Under the pieces are notes generated by a model, which worked only from the letters and a program-made list of their open reading frames with translations, was not told the DNA's origin and searched no databases. Below are positions 46,693-56,223 of a stretch of DNA of 64,000 nucleotides, piece after piece. Both the position numbers and the translations under genes were made by a program. Numbering within the stretch: position 1 is the first letter of the stretch; the number at the start of each line of letters is the position of its first letter. Location: positions 1 to 64,000 of the forward strand of contig NZ_JACJSA010000011.1 of assembly GCF_014697545.1 (NCBI RefSeq), given 5' to 3'. This stretch comes from Oscillatoria sp. FACHB-1407. Lineage in GTDB: Bacteria; Cyanobacteriota; Cyanobacteriia; Elainellales; Elainellaceae.

Positions 46693-46767
46693 CAACTATT
46701 AGGATTGTCTTAGATAGCATTTAGTAACCTACATTCAGTCAATTGGATTTAAGATTAAGGCTGACAA

Positions 46768-47301
46768 ATGGCAATTCTTCTGCATCACTGGACAGTAGAA
46801 GACTATCACCGGATTGTTGAAGCAGGCATTCTATCTGAGTCTGATTGCGAACTGCTGCAAGGAAATATTGTCGATATGCCACCCGAAGGACCTGAACATG
46901 CCCATCGGTGTGAAACGACTGCTCGTTATTTAGAGCGATTGCTGGGAGATGGATGGTGGTCCCGTCAGGGTAAGCCCATATCGCTAATTGACTCTGAACC
47001 CCAACCGGATATTGCACTTGTGCGTGAGGCAGATTACAGCGATCGCCATCCCAGCGCAGAGGATGTGTATCTGATTGTTGAGTACGCTCGCACAACTCAA
47101 AAACAAGATAAAGGCATCAAGCGTGAAATTTATGCAGAAGCTAAGATTGCTCATTATCTAGTTGTCGATTTGAAGGAGGGTTGTGTCATCTACTACACTA
47201 ACCCGATGAATAGAAATTATATGAAAGAACAAATCTTTCATACAGGAATCATTCAAGTTGGAACGATTAGCATTGATGTGTTGAAGTTACTGAGATCATA
47301 A
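46768..47301 (+). CDS. Uma2-family (DUF820) protein
   Basis: 177 residues, a second divergent Uma2 protein: LHHWTVEDYHRIVEAGILSE, then DCELLQGNIVDMPPEGPEHA, QPDIALVREADYSDRHPSAE, VYLIVEYARTT and YAEAKIAHYLVVDLKEGCVI. The D...E-x-x core of the PD-(D/E)XK fold is visible (QPDIALV, LIVEYA). ATG at 46768 is preceded by AAGG. It probably shares a transcript with the preceding Uma2 gene although the two are not recent duplicates. The 128 bases after it show no gene. Confidence 0.92.
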   Translation: MAILLHHWTVEDYHRIVEAGILSESDCELLQGNIVDMPPEGPEHAHRCETTARYLERLLGDGWWSRQGKPISLIDSEPQPDIALVREADYSDRHPSAEDVYLIVEYARTTQKQDKGIKREIYAEAKIAHYLVVDLKEGCVIYYTNPMNRNYMKEQIFHTGIIQVGTISIDVLKLLRS

Positions 47302-47429
47302 CTTCTGCATATTTTCAATGAGGTTGAAAACCAGGCATTGGGGGAGAATCCCCCAAACCCCTAGCAGAAGATGTTTCGGCTAACCCAAAGGTGTGCTTCG
47401 TATCTATACCGAGTGCGGGTGTTTCTGAT

Positions 47430-48182
47430 CTATGACTCACAAACGCTGTTCGTCAAAGTTTGTAGTCGCTCACTCAGTTGGGGTGTAGGAGTACTCACTC
47501 TATACAGAATTTGTAAGCCGTCGGATAGTAAGCCTTGCTGCATCAAGTAGTTAGCTTGACTGATGGCAACGTCCTGTGATGTGTTCTGTGTGTGATCGCC
47601 ACTCAATTGCTGCAACCCAGCGGTGATCTGCTCTCGGCGATCGCCCGCCAACACTTCAAATGTGTAACTTAAGGTTTCTGGTTCCCAGGTTTGGGTGGTG
47701 GGGTTCTGCCGTTCAAAGGCGAGTTCCCACACGTAAATCTGCCCCGGTTGGAGTGGATTGCCCTCAAATAATGCGCGTTGATCCGCAGGGGCAAGGTCTT
47801 TTTCCCAGGCGATTTCATTGGTTTCCAGGTTATACACCTGAATGGAGGTGACGCGAATCACCGTTGGGTCAGTGCGCCAGAGAAACAAGGGGCGATCGCT
47901 CCAGATGACGGCTTCTGTTTGCAGGCGATCGGTTGCGGGAGAAATGGCACAAATGGCACCCCGACGAATGCCTTCTCCTCTAGGGCGGCGATTTTGCTCA
48001 AAGGTTTGCTCCAGGTTGTCTAGAGGCGATGTCCGTTGACGAATAATTCCTTCGTCTCTAGGACGGCGACGATTTTCAAGCTCTTGATCAGAGGGAGGAG
48101 TGGATTGCGCCAGAACGGGCACTGTTATCAGGGGAGCGATGAAAACCAATGCAATGAGACTACTTCGATATAGTTTAAGCAT
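47430..48182 (-). CDS. DUF928 family exported protein
   Basis: 250 residues with a Sec signal (1-25, ending PVLAQ). The middle matches DUF928: RGAICAISPATDRLQTEAVI, then SDRPLFLWRTDPTVIRVTSI and PGQIYVWELAFERQNPTTQT. Its arginine-rich linker has two copies of RRPRDEGI/RRPRGEGI. DUF928 proteins of cyanobacteria are usually found beside CHAT and CHASE2 proteins. The start codon overlaps the CHAT-CHASE2 stop by eight bases with AAAGGA seven bases upstream, so it is the last gene of the four-gene operon 53485-47430. The function is unknown; a periplasmic partner is likely. Confidence 0.88.
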   Translation of the reverse strand: MLKLYRSSLIALVFIAPLITVPVLAQSTPPSDQELENRRRPRDEGIIRQRTSPLDNLEQTFEQNRRPRGEGIRRGAICAISPATDRLQTEAVIWSDRPLFLWRTDPTVIRVTSIQVYNLETNEIAWEKDLAPADQRALFEGNPLQPGQIYVWELAFERQNPTTQTWEPETLSYTFEVLAGDRREQITAGLQQLSGDHTQNTSQDVAISQANYLMQQGLLSDGLQILYRVSTPTPQLSERLQTLTNSVCES

Positions 48183-50697
48183 GACGTTTTCCTTTAGAGT
48201 TCAGTAGAAAATACACCCAGAGTGTGACCGATGGCAAAAGCCAGGGCACAAGAATTGCAGCCGAAATATAAAGCTGTAAACTAACCCCTCCATAGAGAAC
48301 CGTAGCCCCTGTCAAGCCAATCAAACGTTGTTGACGAGTCCACTTGAATTGACGTTTCTGTATTCCTATAGTGACGACTTTGCTGATTAATGCAGTCATC
48401 CCAATCAGCCAAATGTCGGGAATGGGTACGACTAATCGCTGATTCAATAGATGATGCACCATGTAGGCATGGGCTTCGACTCCGGTCAATTTAGGGAGAT
48501 AGCTCGGTGTATTGGCAGACTTACCATCTGAAAAACGGGCTGCATTGTTATCTTCTGGCAAGCGATCGCGCCAGTAAGCAACAGCGGAGGGTAACTCATA
48601 CTGGTCATCAAAGCCTTCTCCGTCAGTGTATTCTCCTGCCCCAATTATCACCACTTGGGTTGGTAAGTTGGATAGTTCTACTCCTTCTAACACTCGCCAT
48701 GCGGCAACGCGGTCGTAGATGCGGTCAGGAGGAATGGAGTAATCGATGATGGGTTCTAACCAGACTAAGCCCAATTGTTCATAGGACCAGGATGAGATGG
48801 AAGAAAGGCGCGATCGCCACAACTGATCCAAGCGGGAGTTAGTCGAACTGGTGGGGTAAATGTAATTAACTGCCTGAAGCCGTAAATCCCGTTGGCTGCT
48901 TAACTGGGGTTGGGGCAGATCCGCCAGTTGTTCTTGCTCAGCGACCTGGATCAGGGTCATGAGATACGCGAATGGGCAGGTTTCACGGCAATCCTCTTCG
49001 GGGTAGGGCAGGGTAACATAGCGGGGAAAAAAGAAGACATGCCCCTGCAAACTCCATTCTCGTTCAGCGATACCCTGCTCCTCAGCGGTGAAGATATTCT
49101 CCGCCTCAAATTGATTGAATTGTGTCCCAAAAACAAACCAGGTTTGATTCGTTGCGATCGCCCGCTGCAACGATTGGCGCAGAATTTCCTCACCCCCAAT
49201 GGAGCGATCGAGCAGGTAATCAATCCCAATAATTTCAGCATTTTGGTTCGTTAATTGATTAATCAAATCAGCCAGATAGGTACGATTGATGGGAACGGGT
49301 TTCGCAATGCGATCATCTCGCCGAATGGAGGCTTCATCAATTTGTACTAAAGCCACTGGTGGAACGTCTGCTGGAGGAATTTGTCGGGTCAAATCGCGGT
49401 AGATTGCCTGCGTCCAGACCCGCCAATCGAGCAAGATTTGCTGAGTTTGAGGCATTGTTCCCACCAGCAATAGAACGGCTAAACCGATCGCCTCCCATTG
49501 GGTCGGTAAACTTTGCTGGAGTCGTTGCCGCCATCCAAAGGGTGGAATGCGAAATAAAACAGCATCGGGATGACAAAAAAGAGAAGGAACCAGATATGCC
49601 GATGGATACGTCAGGTTCTTCTCCAGACGTAAAAATTGAGAAGCAGAAATGAGAGCTTCGTGGACATCTTTGTGTTCTGCTAGTGTTTGTAAAAAGCGAA
49701 TTAAAAATTCCTGGGCGACCCGATTATGAATCGGTTCACGCATGATCGCGACTTGACTAAAGCCCAGATCAATTAAGGATTCTGCAATGTTCAACCCACT
49801 ACAGGAATTGAAAATCGCAAATTGCAATCCTCGTTCTCGTGCAGTCGTCAGGGGAGCCGCAATCTCTTGAATGACAAGGGAAACTCCAGGAGCGATCGCT
49901 AACTCTCCCCCTGTCACTTGAGTCTCATTACTGTGCCCTGCAAAGAACAGCACATCCCACCCTTGCTCATCGGCAATTGCCGCTCGAATGTTGTCCTTTA
50001 CCTCAGTCGGGCTTTGTCCCGGTTGCCAACCCAAAAAATGAATGTCTGCCATGCGAGAGAGCGATCGCACTGCCTCTCGATCTGCCTGAAAGTTTAACCC
50101 CGTCTCATCTCCCATAATGGCTAAGATGCGTGCTCGTCCTCGATGAGGTCTAACGGATGTGGTTTCAGCGTGGATGTTGGCAGGGGTGCGAACCATGCGA
50201 ATCGTTCCCGTTGCGGCAAAGTCGGCTCCAATTTCCCACATTTCCCAGGGAAAGCGTGCCAGAGTCAGGGGGGTACAGGTCAAAAAGACCGTAACGATGG
50301 GAAGTTCCACCTGGTCTTGTCGAGTGGCACGGGCGATCGCTGAGCGAATTTCAAACAACTCTGCACTGCGAAGCCAACGATGGAACTCATTTAATAGCTT
50401 TGTTTCGGCTTCAACTAATTTAGTGTGCCAGTCTACGTCAGAGGGGGCGATCGTTCCAGTATTCACCACTCGTCCCCGCAAATCTGAGTTGCTGTTAGTT
50501 GGGGAAATCGGAGCGAGCGGCATCTGTACCGTCTTATAAAAGCTCAGATAAAGTCTACGCCATTCTTGATACAACCCTGTCAAACTATCGGGATAGGGGA
50601 GCGTTGTCATGAGTTGCTGCCCTCGCCCCCACGTCAATTCAAAGACGCATGTGTGTTCAATCTGTTGAATTTTGAGGCGAAAGACAGGTGCATTCAT
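48175..50697 (-). CDS. CHAT-CHASE2 transmembrane protein
   Basis: 840 residues. The N-terminal cytoplasmic part contains a CHAT peptidase-like domain (about 130-390) with histidine in VLFFAGHSNETQ and cysteine in FAIFNSCSGLNIAE. A membrane helix follows (near 395-415, AIGLAVLLLVGTMPQ), then a CHASE2 extracytoplasmic sensor domain (about 420-730; VALVQIDEASIRRDDRIAKP, IIGIDYLLD, GAGEYTDGEGFDD) and three C-terminal membrane helices (735-835). It couples an external sensor to a caspase-like domain inside. ATG overlaps the DUF1822 stop by one base (TAATG). No kinase or cyclase domain is fused, unlike many CHASE2 proteins. Confidence 0.9.
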   Translation of the reverse strand: MNAPVFRLKIQQIEHTCVFELTWGRGQQLMTTLPYPDSLTGLYQEWRRLYLSFYKTVQMPLAPISPTNSNSDLRGRVVNTGTIAPSDVDWHTKLVEAETKLLNEFHRWLRSAELFEIRSAIARATRQDQVELPIVTVFLTCTPLTLARFPWEMWEIGADFAATGTIRMVRTPANIHAETTSVRPHRGRARILAIMGDETGLNFQADREAVRSLSRMADIHFLGWQPGQSPTEVKDNIRAAIADEQGWDVLFFAGHSNETQVTGGELAIAPGVSLVIQEIAAPLTTARERGLQFAIFNSCSGLNIAESLIDLGFSQVAIMREPIHNRVAQEFLIRFLQTLAEHKDVHEALISASQFLRLEKNLTYPSAYLVPSLFCHPDAVLFRIPPFGWRQRLQQSLPTQWEAIGLAVLLLVGTMPQTQQILLDWRVWTQAIYRDLTRQIPPADVPPVALVQIDEASIRRDDRIAKPVPINRTYLADLINQLTNQNAEIIGIDYLLDRSIGGEEILRQSLQRAIATNQTWFVFGTQFNQFEAENIFTAEEQGIAEREWSLQGHVFFFPRYVTLPYPEEDCRETCPFAYLMTLIQVAEQEQLADLPQPQLSSQRDLRLQAVNYIYPTSSTNSRLDQLWRSRLSSISSWSYEQLGLVWLEPIIDYSIPPDRIYDRVAAWRVLEGVELSNLPTQVVIIGAGEYTDGEGFDDQYELPSAVAYWRDRLPEDNNAARFSDGKSANTPSYLPKLTGVEAHAYMVHHLLNQRLVVPIPDIWLIGMTALISKVVTIGIQKRQFKWTRQQRLIGLTGATVLYGGVSLQLYISAAILVPWLLPSVTLWVYFLLNSKGKRHA

Positions 50698-52073
50698 TAC
50701 ACGGCCCTCTCAGGGTTGAAAGCGAAACAGAACGTCACGGCTGCACCCTGGTTGAGGTTAATCCTCACCCAAAACTGTTCATCCAATCCCCCAACGACCT
50801 GAGCATAAAGGTAGGAATCAGGAGCCTCCTGGGTCAAGGTTCGTTCGACCAACACCTGCCATGCGTCGCGAACTTGCAGTTTGACTCCTGCGGGTACGCT
50901 AGCACTCTGTTGACTACTCACGACCACCAGCAGCGTCCATTCTGGAGCAGCATTCGTCACAGGTAATGCCCACGTCAGGACATATAACCGCAGGGCAACA
51001 TTTCCCCACCGTAAATCCCGATACGCTCCTCGTGCTTCTGGAGGAATGCCTACGGCTTGCTGTTGCAACTCACTGACAACCGTTTCTAATTCCTCCTGCA
51101 CCGATCGCATCTCTGCTAAAGCAGGGGAAAAAGCAGGCACTAAAGTCCAGGAGAGTTCCTGGGCTAACTCATCGAGTTGATCTTGTAGCCATAGCCCCAC
51201 ATTAATCGCTTGCTGCCCTAATGTTTGGACTTGATTCCAGATGGCAGATAGCCCTTCCCGCAATTGGTTGACAGTGGATTGCTCCTGCGTCGTGGGCTGT
51301 TGCGCCTGGTAGAGCCATTCTGCTAACTCCGGCGTCGTTAAAATCAGGGATAACTCTTCCCAATTCAGCAGTTGCTTAGGGGATACAAGGGGCGATCGCA
51401 GTTGGGGCAGTGCAGCCAGCAACTTATCCTGCAAGCCGTCAGCAGGGGCTACGGTTGGAGTGACTGTAGGCAAAGGAACGGTTGCCGGGTCGAGATATCG
51501 CAAATCTAATAGTAAAGCGGCTGAGTCAGGATTAAACCAATTGAGGGGGAGTACGCACTGCCAATCAGAGACGGAGGTGGAACCAGAGGCTTGGCGTTCC
51601 AGCCATTGGTCATAGCGCAAGTAGCCATGCACTCGCACTTGCATTTGTTCCTCTTTGATCTCCATTAACACGTAGAGATGGGGAATCAAATCAGGCAGAT
51701 CCACAATAGCTCTAGGCACACTCACCGCCGTATCTGCGACACTACTAACCGCAATTAAGCACACCTTAAAACGTCCGACGGTGAGATGGCAGACCGCATC
51801 GACTAAGCTGGCGATCGCAGGTTGGTACAGCGAACTGTTAGTATCCTCAATTCGTAAATCCGGTGCCCACTCCTCTAGCCACTGCTCAAAGCCTGAGAGA
51901 GCTAAAGCGTGGAGGTAGACCGACCATTGCTGATCCGCTTTCGTGATTGGTTCACTCAATTGCAGGGCACGGTCGATCTGCTCTTGAGACATCTCAATGC
52001 TTTCGTCGCTGAGGGGTTCCCAATCTATTAAATCTGGGGAATTAAAAGGTTCTTCCATCATGGTGTTTATCAT
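50697..52073 (-). CDS. DUF1822 family protein
   Basis: 458 residues from the ATG at 52073, which overlaps the preceding stop in an ATGA arrangement; the frame is open 11 codons further but that would overlap more. The domain is recognisable by SEPITKADQQWSVYLHALAL and FEQWLEEWAPDL near the N-terminus, RVHGYLRYDQWLER in the middle, and WALPVTNAAPEWTLLVVVSS near the C-terminus. DUF1822 is cyanobacterial and uncharacterised. Translational coupling with the sigma-like gene before it and the CHAT-CHASE2 gene after it suggests that the three act together. Confidence 0.87.
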   Translation of the reverse strand: MINTMMEEPFNSPDLIDWEPLSDESIEMSQEQIDRALQLSEPITKADQQWSVYLHALALSGFEQWLEEWAPDLRIEDTNSSLYQPAIASLVDAVCHLTVGRFKVCLIAVSSVADTAVSVPRAIVDLPDLIPHLYVLMEIKEEQMQVRVHGYLRYDQWLERQASGSTSVSDWQCVLPLNWFNPDSAALLLDLRYLDPATVPLPTVTPTVAPADGLQDKLLAALPQLRSPLVSPKQLLNWEELSLILTTPELAEWLYQAQQPTTQEQSTVNQLREGLSAIWNQVQTLGQQAINVGLWLQDQLDELAQELSWTLVPAFSPALAEMRSVQEELETVVSELQQQAVGIPPEARGAYRDLRWGNVALRLYVLTWALPVTNAAPEWTLLVVVSSQQSASVPAGVKLQVRDAWQVLVERTLTQEAPDSYLYAQVVGGLDEQFWVRINLNQGAAVTFCFAFNPERAV

Positions 52074-53485
52074 ACGGCAGTTCTCCGAGTATCTAAATGG
52101 CGACATAACCGACGAGCGAAGAGGCTCTCCAGGGGGCGATGCTTGGTAACGACCGATTCTGCTTCAGCTTGCTGTATCACCGTTTCAATCTGTTCATTCA
52201 ATGCCACTTCAATGCGCTGATCCAGGTTATGCAGTTGTTGGGCATCGACGTAAGTTTTCGCTTTGTGCAAAATGCGATCGCTCAACAGGGCTAACAAATA
52301 CTGCCTCACACTGGCACGAAACTCTTTGAGCTTCATTAATCGGCTGACTTCAAACTGTGCGGCTAGTCCCACCTGGGTGGCAATCTCTCCCATTGCCTGT
52401 CCTTGGCAATGAAATAACTGTAGTGCTTTCAGGAAAGGTTCTCCTTTTTGTCCTTTTTTGCGTTGTAGATAGGTGAACCGTTCATTAGTTGCCTGCTCAA
52501 GCGACTCATCTAAACACTGCAAAAATTGCTCCCGGTAAAACATGAGAAACTCATTTTGTTCTTCGTTGGTTTCGGCATCAGGTGCTGGGAGAGCGATCGC
52601 AACCGTTTGGGTTTCAGGCTCATCCAGTGAACTTGTAGGCGGTGAACCACTGCGAATGGCAACTCGATACTGTCGGACTTGGGTTGCCAGGGTTTGCAGA
52701 TGTTTCAGAGCGATTTGGGGCGACAGGGGTAGAGTTGTGAGTTGTTGGTAGTAATCCGCAATGCGAATGAGTTGCTCTGGTGTAGGGGGTTTGCACTGCT
52801 CCTTGCCTTTGACAATGCCTGCTCTTCTGAGTTGCAATCGGTCTTGGCGATACACCAGATGATATGCCTGCAATAACTTGCTCGATCGCTCCACTTCAAT
52901 CGCCGTTAACGCATGGAAAGACAACAGAATCCGTTGTGCCTGCTCTGGGCTGGTGTCATTCAGAATCGACCAATCACTGGCTAAATACACACCACACTCG
53001 CGTAAAAACTGGTTTAGCTCCCGATAATTGCGAACCAGGCGCATTGTCCAGGTGCTCAAACTCGCTCGACTCGGATCAAAGGTTTCCAGAATGGTTGTAG
53101 CCAGGGAGCGATAGGTTGTCGGGGTGCGTCGCTGGGATCTGAGTTTGCCATCGTCGTCCAGAACAAGGGGGAACAGGTCATAGCGGGTAAACCCATAATG
53201 GAACCCAAAGTTTTGTTCTAAGCGAATGCACATTTGCTCAACCTGCGAGGAGATAAAGCACCGCAGACACAACTCCGCTAAGTCTTGGTCGGCGGCTGAA
53301 CGGCGATCGCTCCTTAGCACCTCCAGCAATCTGATTTGGAGTGGGTTATCTGGTACTTCATCCAGGGCAAGCAATTCCGCACACTCCTGTTGAAGAAACG
53401 TTTGGGCGATCGCCAGAGCAGTTGACCGTTGCCGTCCACTTCCGTCAATTTGTACGAGATACCAATACTTTGAGGCAGACCCCAT
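52070..53485 (-). CDS. Sigma-70-like cyanobacterial regulatory protein
   Basis: 471 residues. The central part (about 125-185, SLSTWTMRLVRNYRELNQFL and RECGVYLASDWSIL) resembles a degenerate sigma region 2, and the C-terminal third (LFHCQGQAMGEIATQVGLAA, then FEVSRLMKLKEFRASVRQYL) resembles a sigma region 4 helix-turn-helix. These are resemblances, and promoter recognition residues could not be checked. It is the first gene of an operon with DUF1822, CHAT-CHASE2 and DUF928 in which all genes overlap. An attractive reading is a sigma-like factor released or activated by the CHASE2-CHAT sensor, but this is inference. Confidence 0.72.
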   Translation of the reverse strand: MGSASKYWYLVQIDGSGRQRSTALAIAQTFLQQECAELLALDEVPDNPLQIRLLEVLRSDRRSAADQDLAELCLRCFISSQVEQMCIRLEQNFGFHYGFTRYDLFPLVLDDDGKLRSQRRTPTTYRSLATTILETFDPSRASLSTWTMRLVRNYRELNQFLRECGVYLASDWSILNDTSPEQAQRILLSFHALTAIEVERSSKLLQAYHLVYRQDRLQLRRAGIVKGKEQCKPPTPEQLIRIADYYQQLTTLPLSPQIALKHLQTLATQVRQYRVAIRSGSPPTSSLDEPETQTVAIALPAPDAETNEEQNEFLMFYREQFLQCLDESLEQATNERFTYLQRKKGQKGEPFLKALQLFHCQGQAMGEIATQVGLAAQFEVSRLMKLKEFRASVRQYLLALLSDRILHKAKTYVDAQQLHNLDQRIEVALNEQIETVIQQAEAESVVTKHRPLESLFARRLCRHLDTRRTAV

Positions 53486-53634
53486 GATGTCTCACCACGT
53501 CTAAATGAACTGTGATCAAAACTGGAAACGCTTCAATTATTTCATCGACCGAAGATTAAGCAAACAGCATTTAGTTTGACCTGCCCTATCCTAATCCTGC
53601 GTGAGGATGAGCTATGCACATTTGAGCATGAGGC

Positions 53635-55803
53635 TTATCGTCGAGCCGCTCGCACCGCTGCCTCTGCATTCACCAAACCTCTGCCAAAGAAGTATTGCTC
53701 CGCAGAGACGGGTTGGGGAAGTGGGAAAATTCCAGACAATCGATCTTGCATCAGGGTTAATCCCACATCCCGTTGCAGGCGGTATCGATTGGCATCTCCT
53801 TGAGCCAGCGTTAATCCCTCATAGCTGGCTGTGTTCTTGAGCAACTGGGTGAGGCGATCGCGGTTGAGGTTAGGATTCACACCCCGCATCAAGGCAACAA
53901 CCCCTGAAACAGTGGGAGCCGAGAAGGAGGTGCCCTGCACCTGAACGTATTGTCCAGTCGGATCAAGGGCTGCTCCCCAACCAGACTCTGGAGTAGGTAA
54001 GTTTTGCCAGAATCCGTCTACCCACGTCCCTCCAGTGGTTAAAATCCCACCTCGAAGTGCCAGGGTGGTTTCTCCTCCCGGTGCAACCACATCGAGCCGT
54101 CCGCCATAGTTGCTGTAGAAGGTGCGCTTGCCCTCCAGGTTAGTCGCTCCCACAGATACGACACCCGGAATCGCGGCGGGAAAGCCAACACCATCCACGG
54201 CATCATTGCCTGCTGAGGCAACAATAATCAGGTTGGGATTGGCATCTAAAACCTGAAAGATCTGGTCAGTAAGTCCCTGATCGGGCATCAGCCCACCCAA
54301 GCTCATATTGATGACATCAACATCTCGACTTGCGGCATAGGCGATCGCCTCAATCAAGCGAGCAGCGGTAATCTCACCTCCCAGCCCAAACACGCGCACC
54401 GGGAGGATTTGGGCTTTAGGCGCAACCCCGATCGCCCCTTGTCCATTGTGGGGTTGAGCTGCAATCACCCCGGCTGACCAGGTGCCATGAAACTCCGCCG
54501 AAATATCTCCACGAATGTAATTGCGAATCCAATCAGCGGCTTGACGGTTAGATAACTCTGGGTTACGAGTGCGGAGCCGCTCAGTTAACTGAGGATAGGT
54601 TTCTAGCAAGTCAGCATCTGAGAGGCGAAACGTATTTTGAAAGTGAGGACGCAGGAAAGCTACTTCTTCAGCACTGATGCGTGTATCTGGATCACCCGTC
54701 ACACATAGATCCGGCTGAGTTGAACTGCAAGCTAAAGTATCAGCCGTAAAATCCCACCCGTGAACTTCTCCGGGTAAGGCATCGGCTTGAGCCGTCACCG
54801 TGTGTAAGTTATTGGCGAGATCCGGATGATCCCACTGGATCAAGCTGTCGATCACAGCAACGACCACTCCATCTCCCTCGTTGCTAATTTCCCAAGCTTC
54901 TGTGGCACGAATATCAGTGCGGGGCAGGAGCCGACCCCGGTAAGGGATGCTGTTGAGGTGCCATGCTAGCGGCAGGAGATTGCTCTGAAACTCTGCTTCA
55001 AGGGTTGGCAAACTTGCCAGGGTTTGTTGCAACTGAGGATTGATATTGGAAGTGATAACCCCATCTGCCTGCACTCGGTAAGAGAGAGCCTGAATAAAGT
55101 TGGGAGTGGCAGATTGAACGCCTGGAATGCCATTGAGTTGATTAGCTGCTGTTAGGATAGCTGTGCCTCGTTCGGTTCGAGAACGCACTAAGTATCGATT
55201 TTGCGTGAAGCGCAGTGGGCGAACGATTTCCAGGCGATATCGATTCAGCAGCAGTTGAATTTGGCTATTGGAGAGATCTGCATCAAAGCTGACTAGAATT
55301 TCATTGGGCAACACAACATCGGAAAGACTTGTCTCCTCTCCAGCATTGTCAACCGATAAAACAGGGAGAGTTTCTGAAACGTAGTTCTGTTGGCGAATAC
55401 TTTGCTCCACTGTAGCAGTATCCGCTGCATCGACTGGTATTGTTACTAACGCATACCGCTCTCCCAGAGGTTGCACTTCCACTTGAACGGACAAGGAATC
55501 GGGTGGTGAAGCCTCGCCTCTAGTGGCATTTCGGCTAGTACTTGGATTGTCTCCTTGCAAGTCTTGTTGCAGTTGCAGATACAACGGTAGCCGAGAACCT
55601 CTGGTGTTAGCCGTAGGACGAAACTCAACGGCAATGACATCCTGCCGCAAATTTAAGGGAATGCGGCGATCATAGAAGGTGTAATACAAATCGCTGACAG
55701 TTGAGGTCTGGGCGATCGCTGTCGTCTCTGAAGTCGGTGGAGCCAGGTGAACCGTGCCAATCAGACAACTGGTTAACAACACACTGGATAAAAAGCGTCT
55801 CAT
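53635..55803 (-). CDS. Exported subtilisin-like serine protease (S8)
   Basis: 722 residues from the ATG at 55803, chosen because GAGGG lies upstream and it directly begins a Sec signal (RRFLSSVLLTSCLIG, ending TTAIAQ). A propeptide-like region spans about 40-270. The triad of family S8 is intact: D319 in VVAVIDSLIQWDHPDL, H439 in AEFHGTWSAGVIAA, S626 in VQGTSFSAPTVSGVV. The oxyanion Asn lies in IIVASAGNDAVDG. It is probably active in the periplasm or outside the cell. It lies 149 bases from the start of the sigma-like operon and is transcribed in the same direction upstream of it, so it may process surface proteins of this region. Confidence 0.93.
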   Translation of the reverse strand: MRRFLSSVLLTSCLIGTVHLAPPTSETTAIAQTSTVSDLYYTFYDRRIPLNLRQDVIAVEFRPTANTRGSRLPLYLQLQQDLQGDNPSTSRNATRGEASPPDSLSVQVEVQPLGERYALVTIPVDAADTATVEQSIRQQNYVSETLPVLSVDNAGEETSLSDVVLPNEILVSFDADLSNSQIQLLLNRYRLEIVRPLRFTQNRYLVRSRTERGTAILTAANQLNGIPGVQSATPNFIQALSYRVQADGVITSNINPQLQQTLASLPTLEAEFQSNLLPLAWHLNSIPYRGRLLPRTDIRATEAWEISNEGDGVVVAVIDSLIQWDHPDLANNLHTVTAQADALPGEVHGWDFTADTLACSSTQPDLCVTGDPDTRISAEEVAFLRPHFQNTFRLSDADLLETYPQLTERLRTRNPELSNRQAADWIRNYIRGDISAEFHGTWSAGVIAAQPHNGQGAIGVAPKAQILPVRVFGLGGEITAARLIEAIAYAASRDVDVINMSLGGLMPDQGLTDQIFQVLDANPNLIIVASAGNDAVDGVGFPAAIPGVVSVGATNLEGKRTFYSNYGGRLDVVAPGGETTLALRGGILTTGGTWVDGFWQNLPTPESGWGAALDPTGQYVQVQGTSFSAPTVSGVVALMRGVNPNLNRDRLTQLLKNTASYEGLTLAQGDANRYRLQRDVGLTLMQDRLSGIFPLPQPVSAEQYFFGRGLVNAEAAVRAARR

Positions 55804-55930
55804 GGAATTGCCCTCTTGAGTGCTGAAGTGGTTGAACACTCCTATTTAGCAGGCTGAGGGAAGTATGCAGTTTTTGCAGGAGTAGGGGGAGTACGGGAGT
55901 GGGGGAGTAAACTATCACCTCATCACCCCA

Positions 55931-56107
55931 TCACCCCCCCTGGGATTTGTTAGAAATCTCGACGTTGATCTTAATGCCCTTCTTCAAATATTTGCCGATC
56001 GCCTCTCCCAACACTTCTTCTTCAGATCTCGGTGGAGGGGCAGGGGGCTTAGGTAATGACGAAAAAATTAGGGCTAACAACAATAATGCACCAACAAACG
56101 CATCCAT
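55931..56107 (-). CDS. Small single-pass membrane protein, unrecognised
   Basis: 58 residues from the ATG at 56107 (AGAGGAG lies about ten bases upstream; a TTG three codons earlier is possible). A hydrophobic N-terminal helix (DAFVGALLLLALIFSSL) is followed by a proline-rich turn (PKPPAPPPRSEEE) and an amphipathic lysine-containing tail. The ribosome-binding site and membrane helix favour a real gene, but no family is recognised. It is upstream of the subtilisin gene in the same direction. Confidence 0.5.
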   Translation of the reverse strand: MDAFVGALLLLALIFSSLPKPPAPPPRSEEEVLGEAIGKYLKKGIKINVEISNKSQGG

Positions 56108-56223
56108 CTTAGTCAATGCTCCTCTGTGAACGATTTCAGGTTTGATGGCTTCTCATATTGCACCTAAATGGAGGGGTATGCATTTATTCCAATTGAGCTG
56201 GTCATTAGGAGGTTGGCGATCGC

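Noticed and set aside
49337-49652. Frames on both strands within the CHAT-CHASE2 gene
   Set aside because: They sit in the membrane-helix and linker coding part of a continuous, well-supported protein.
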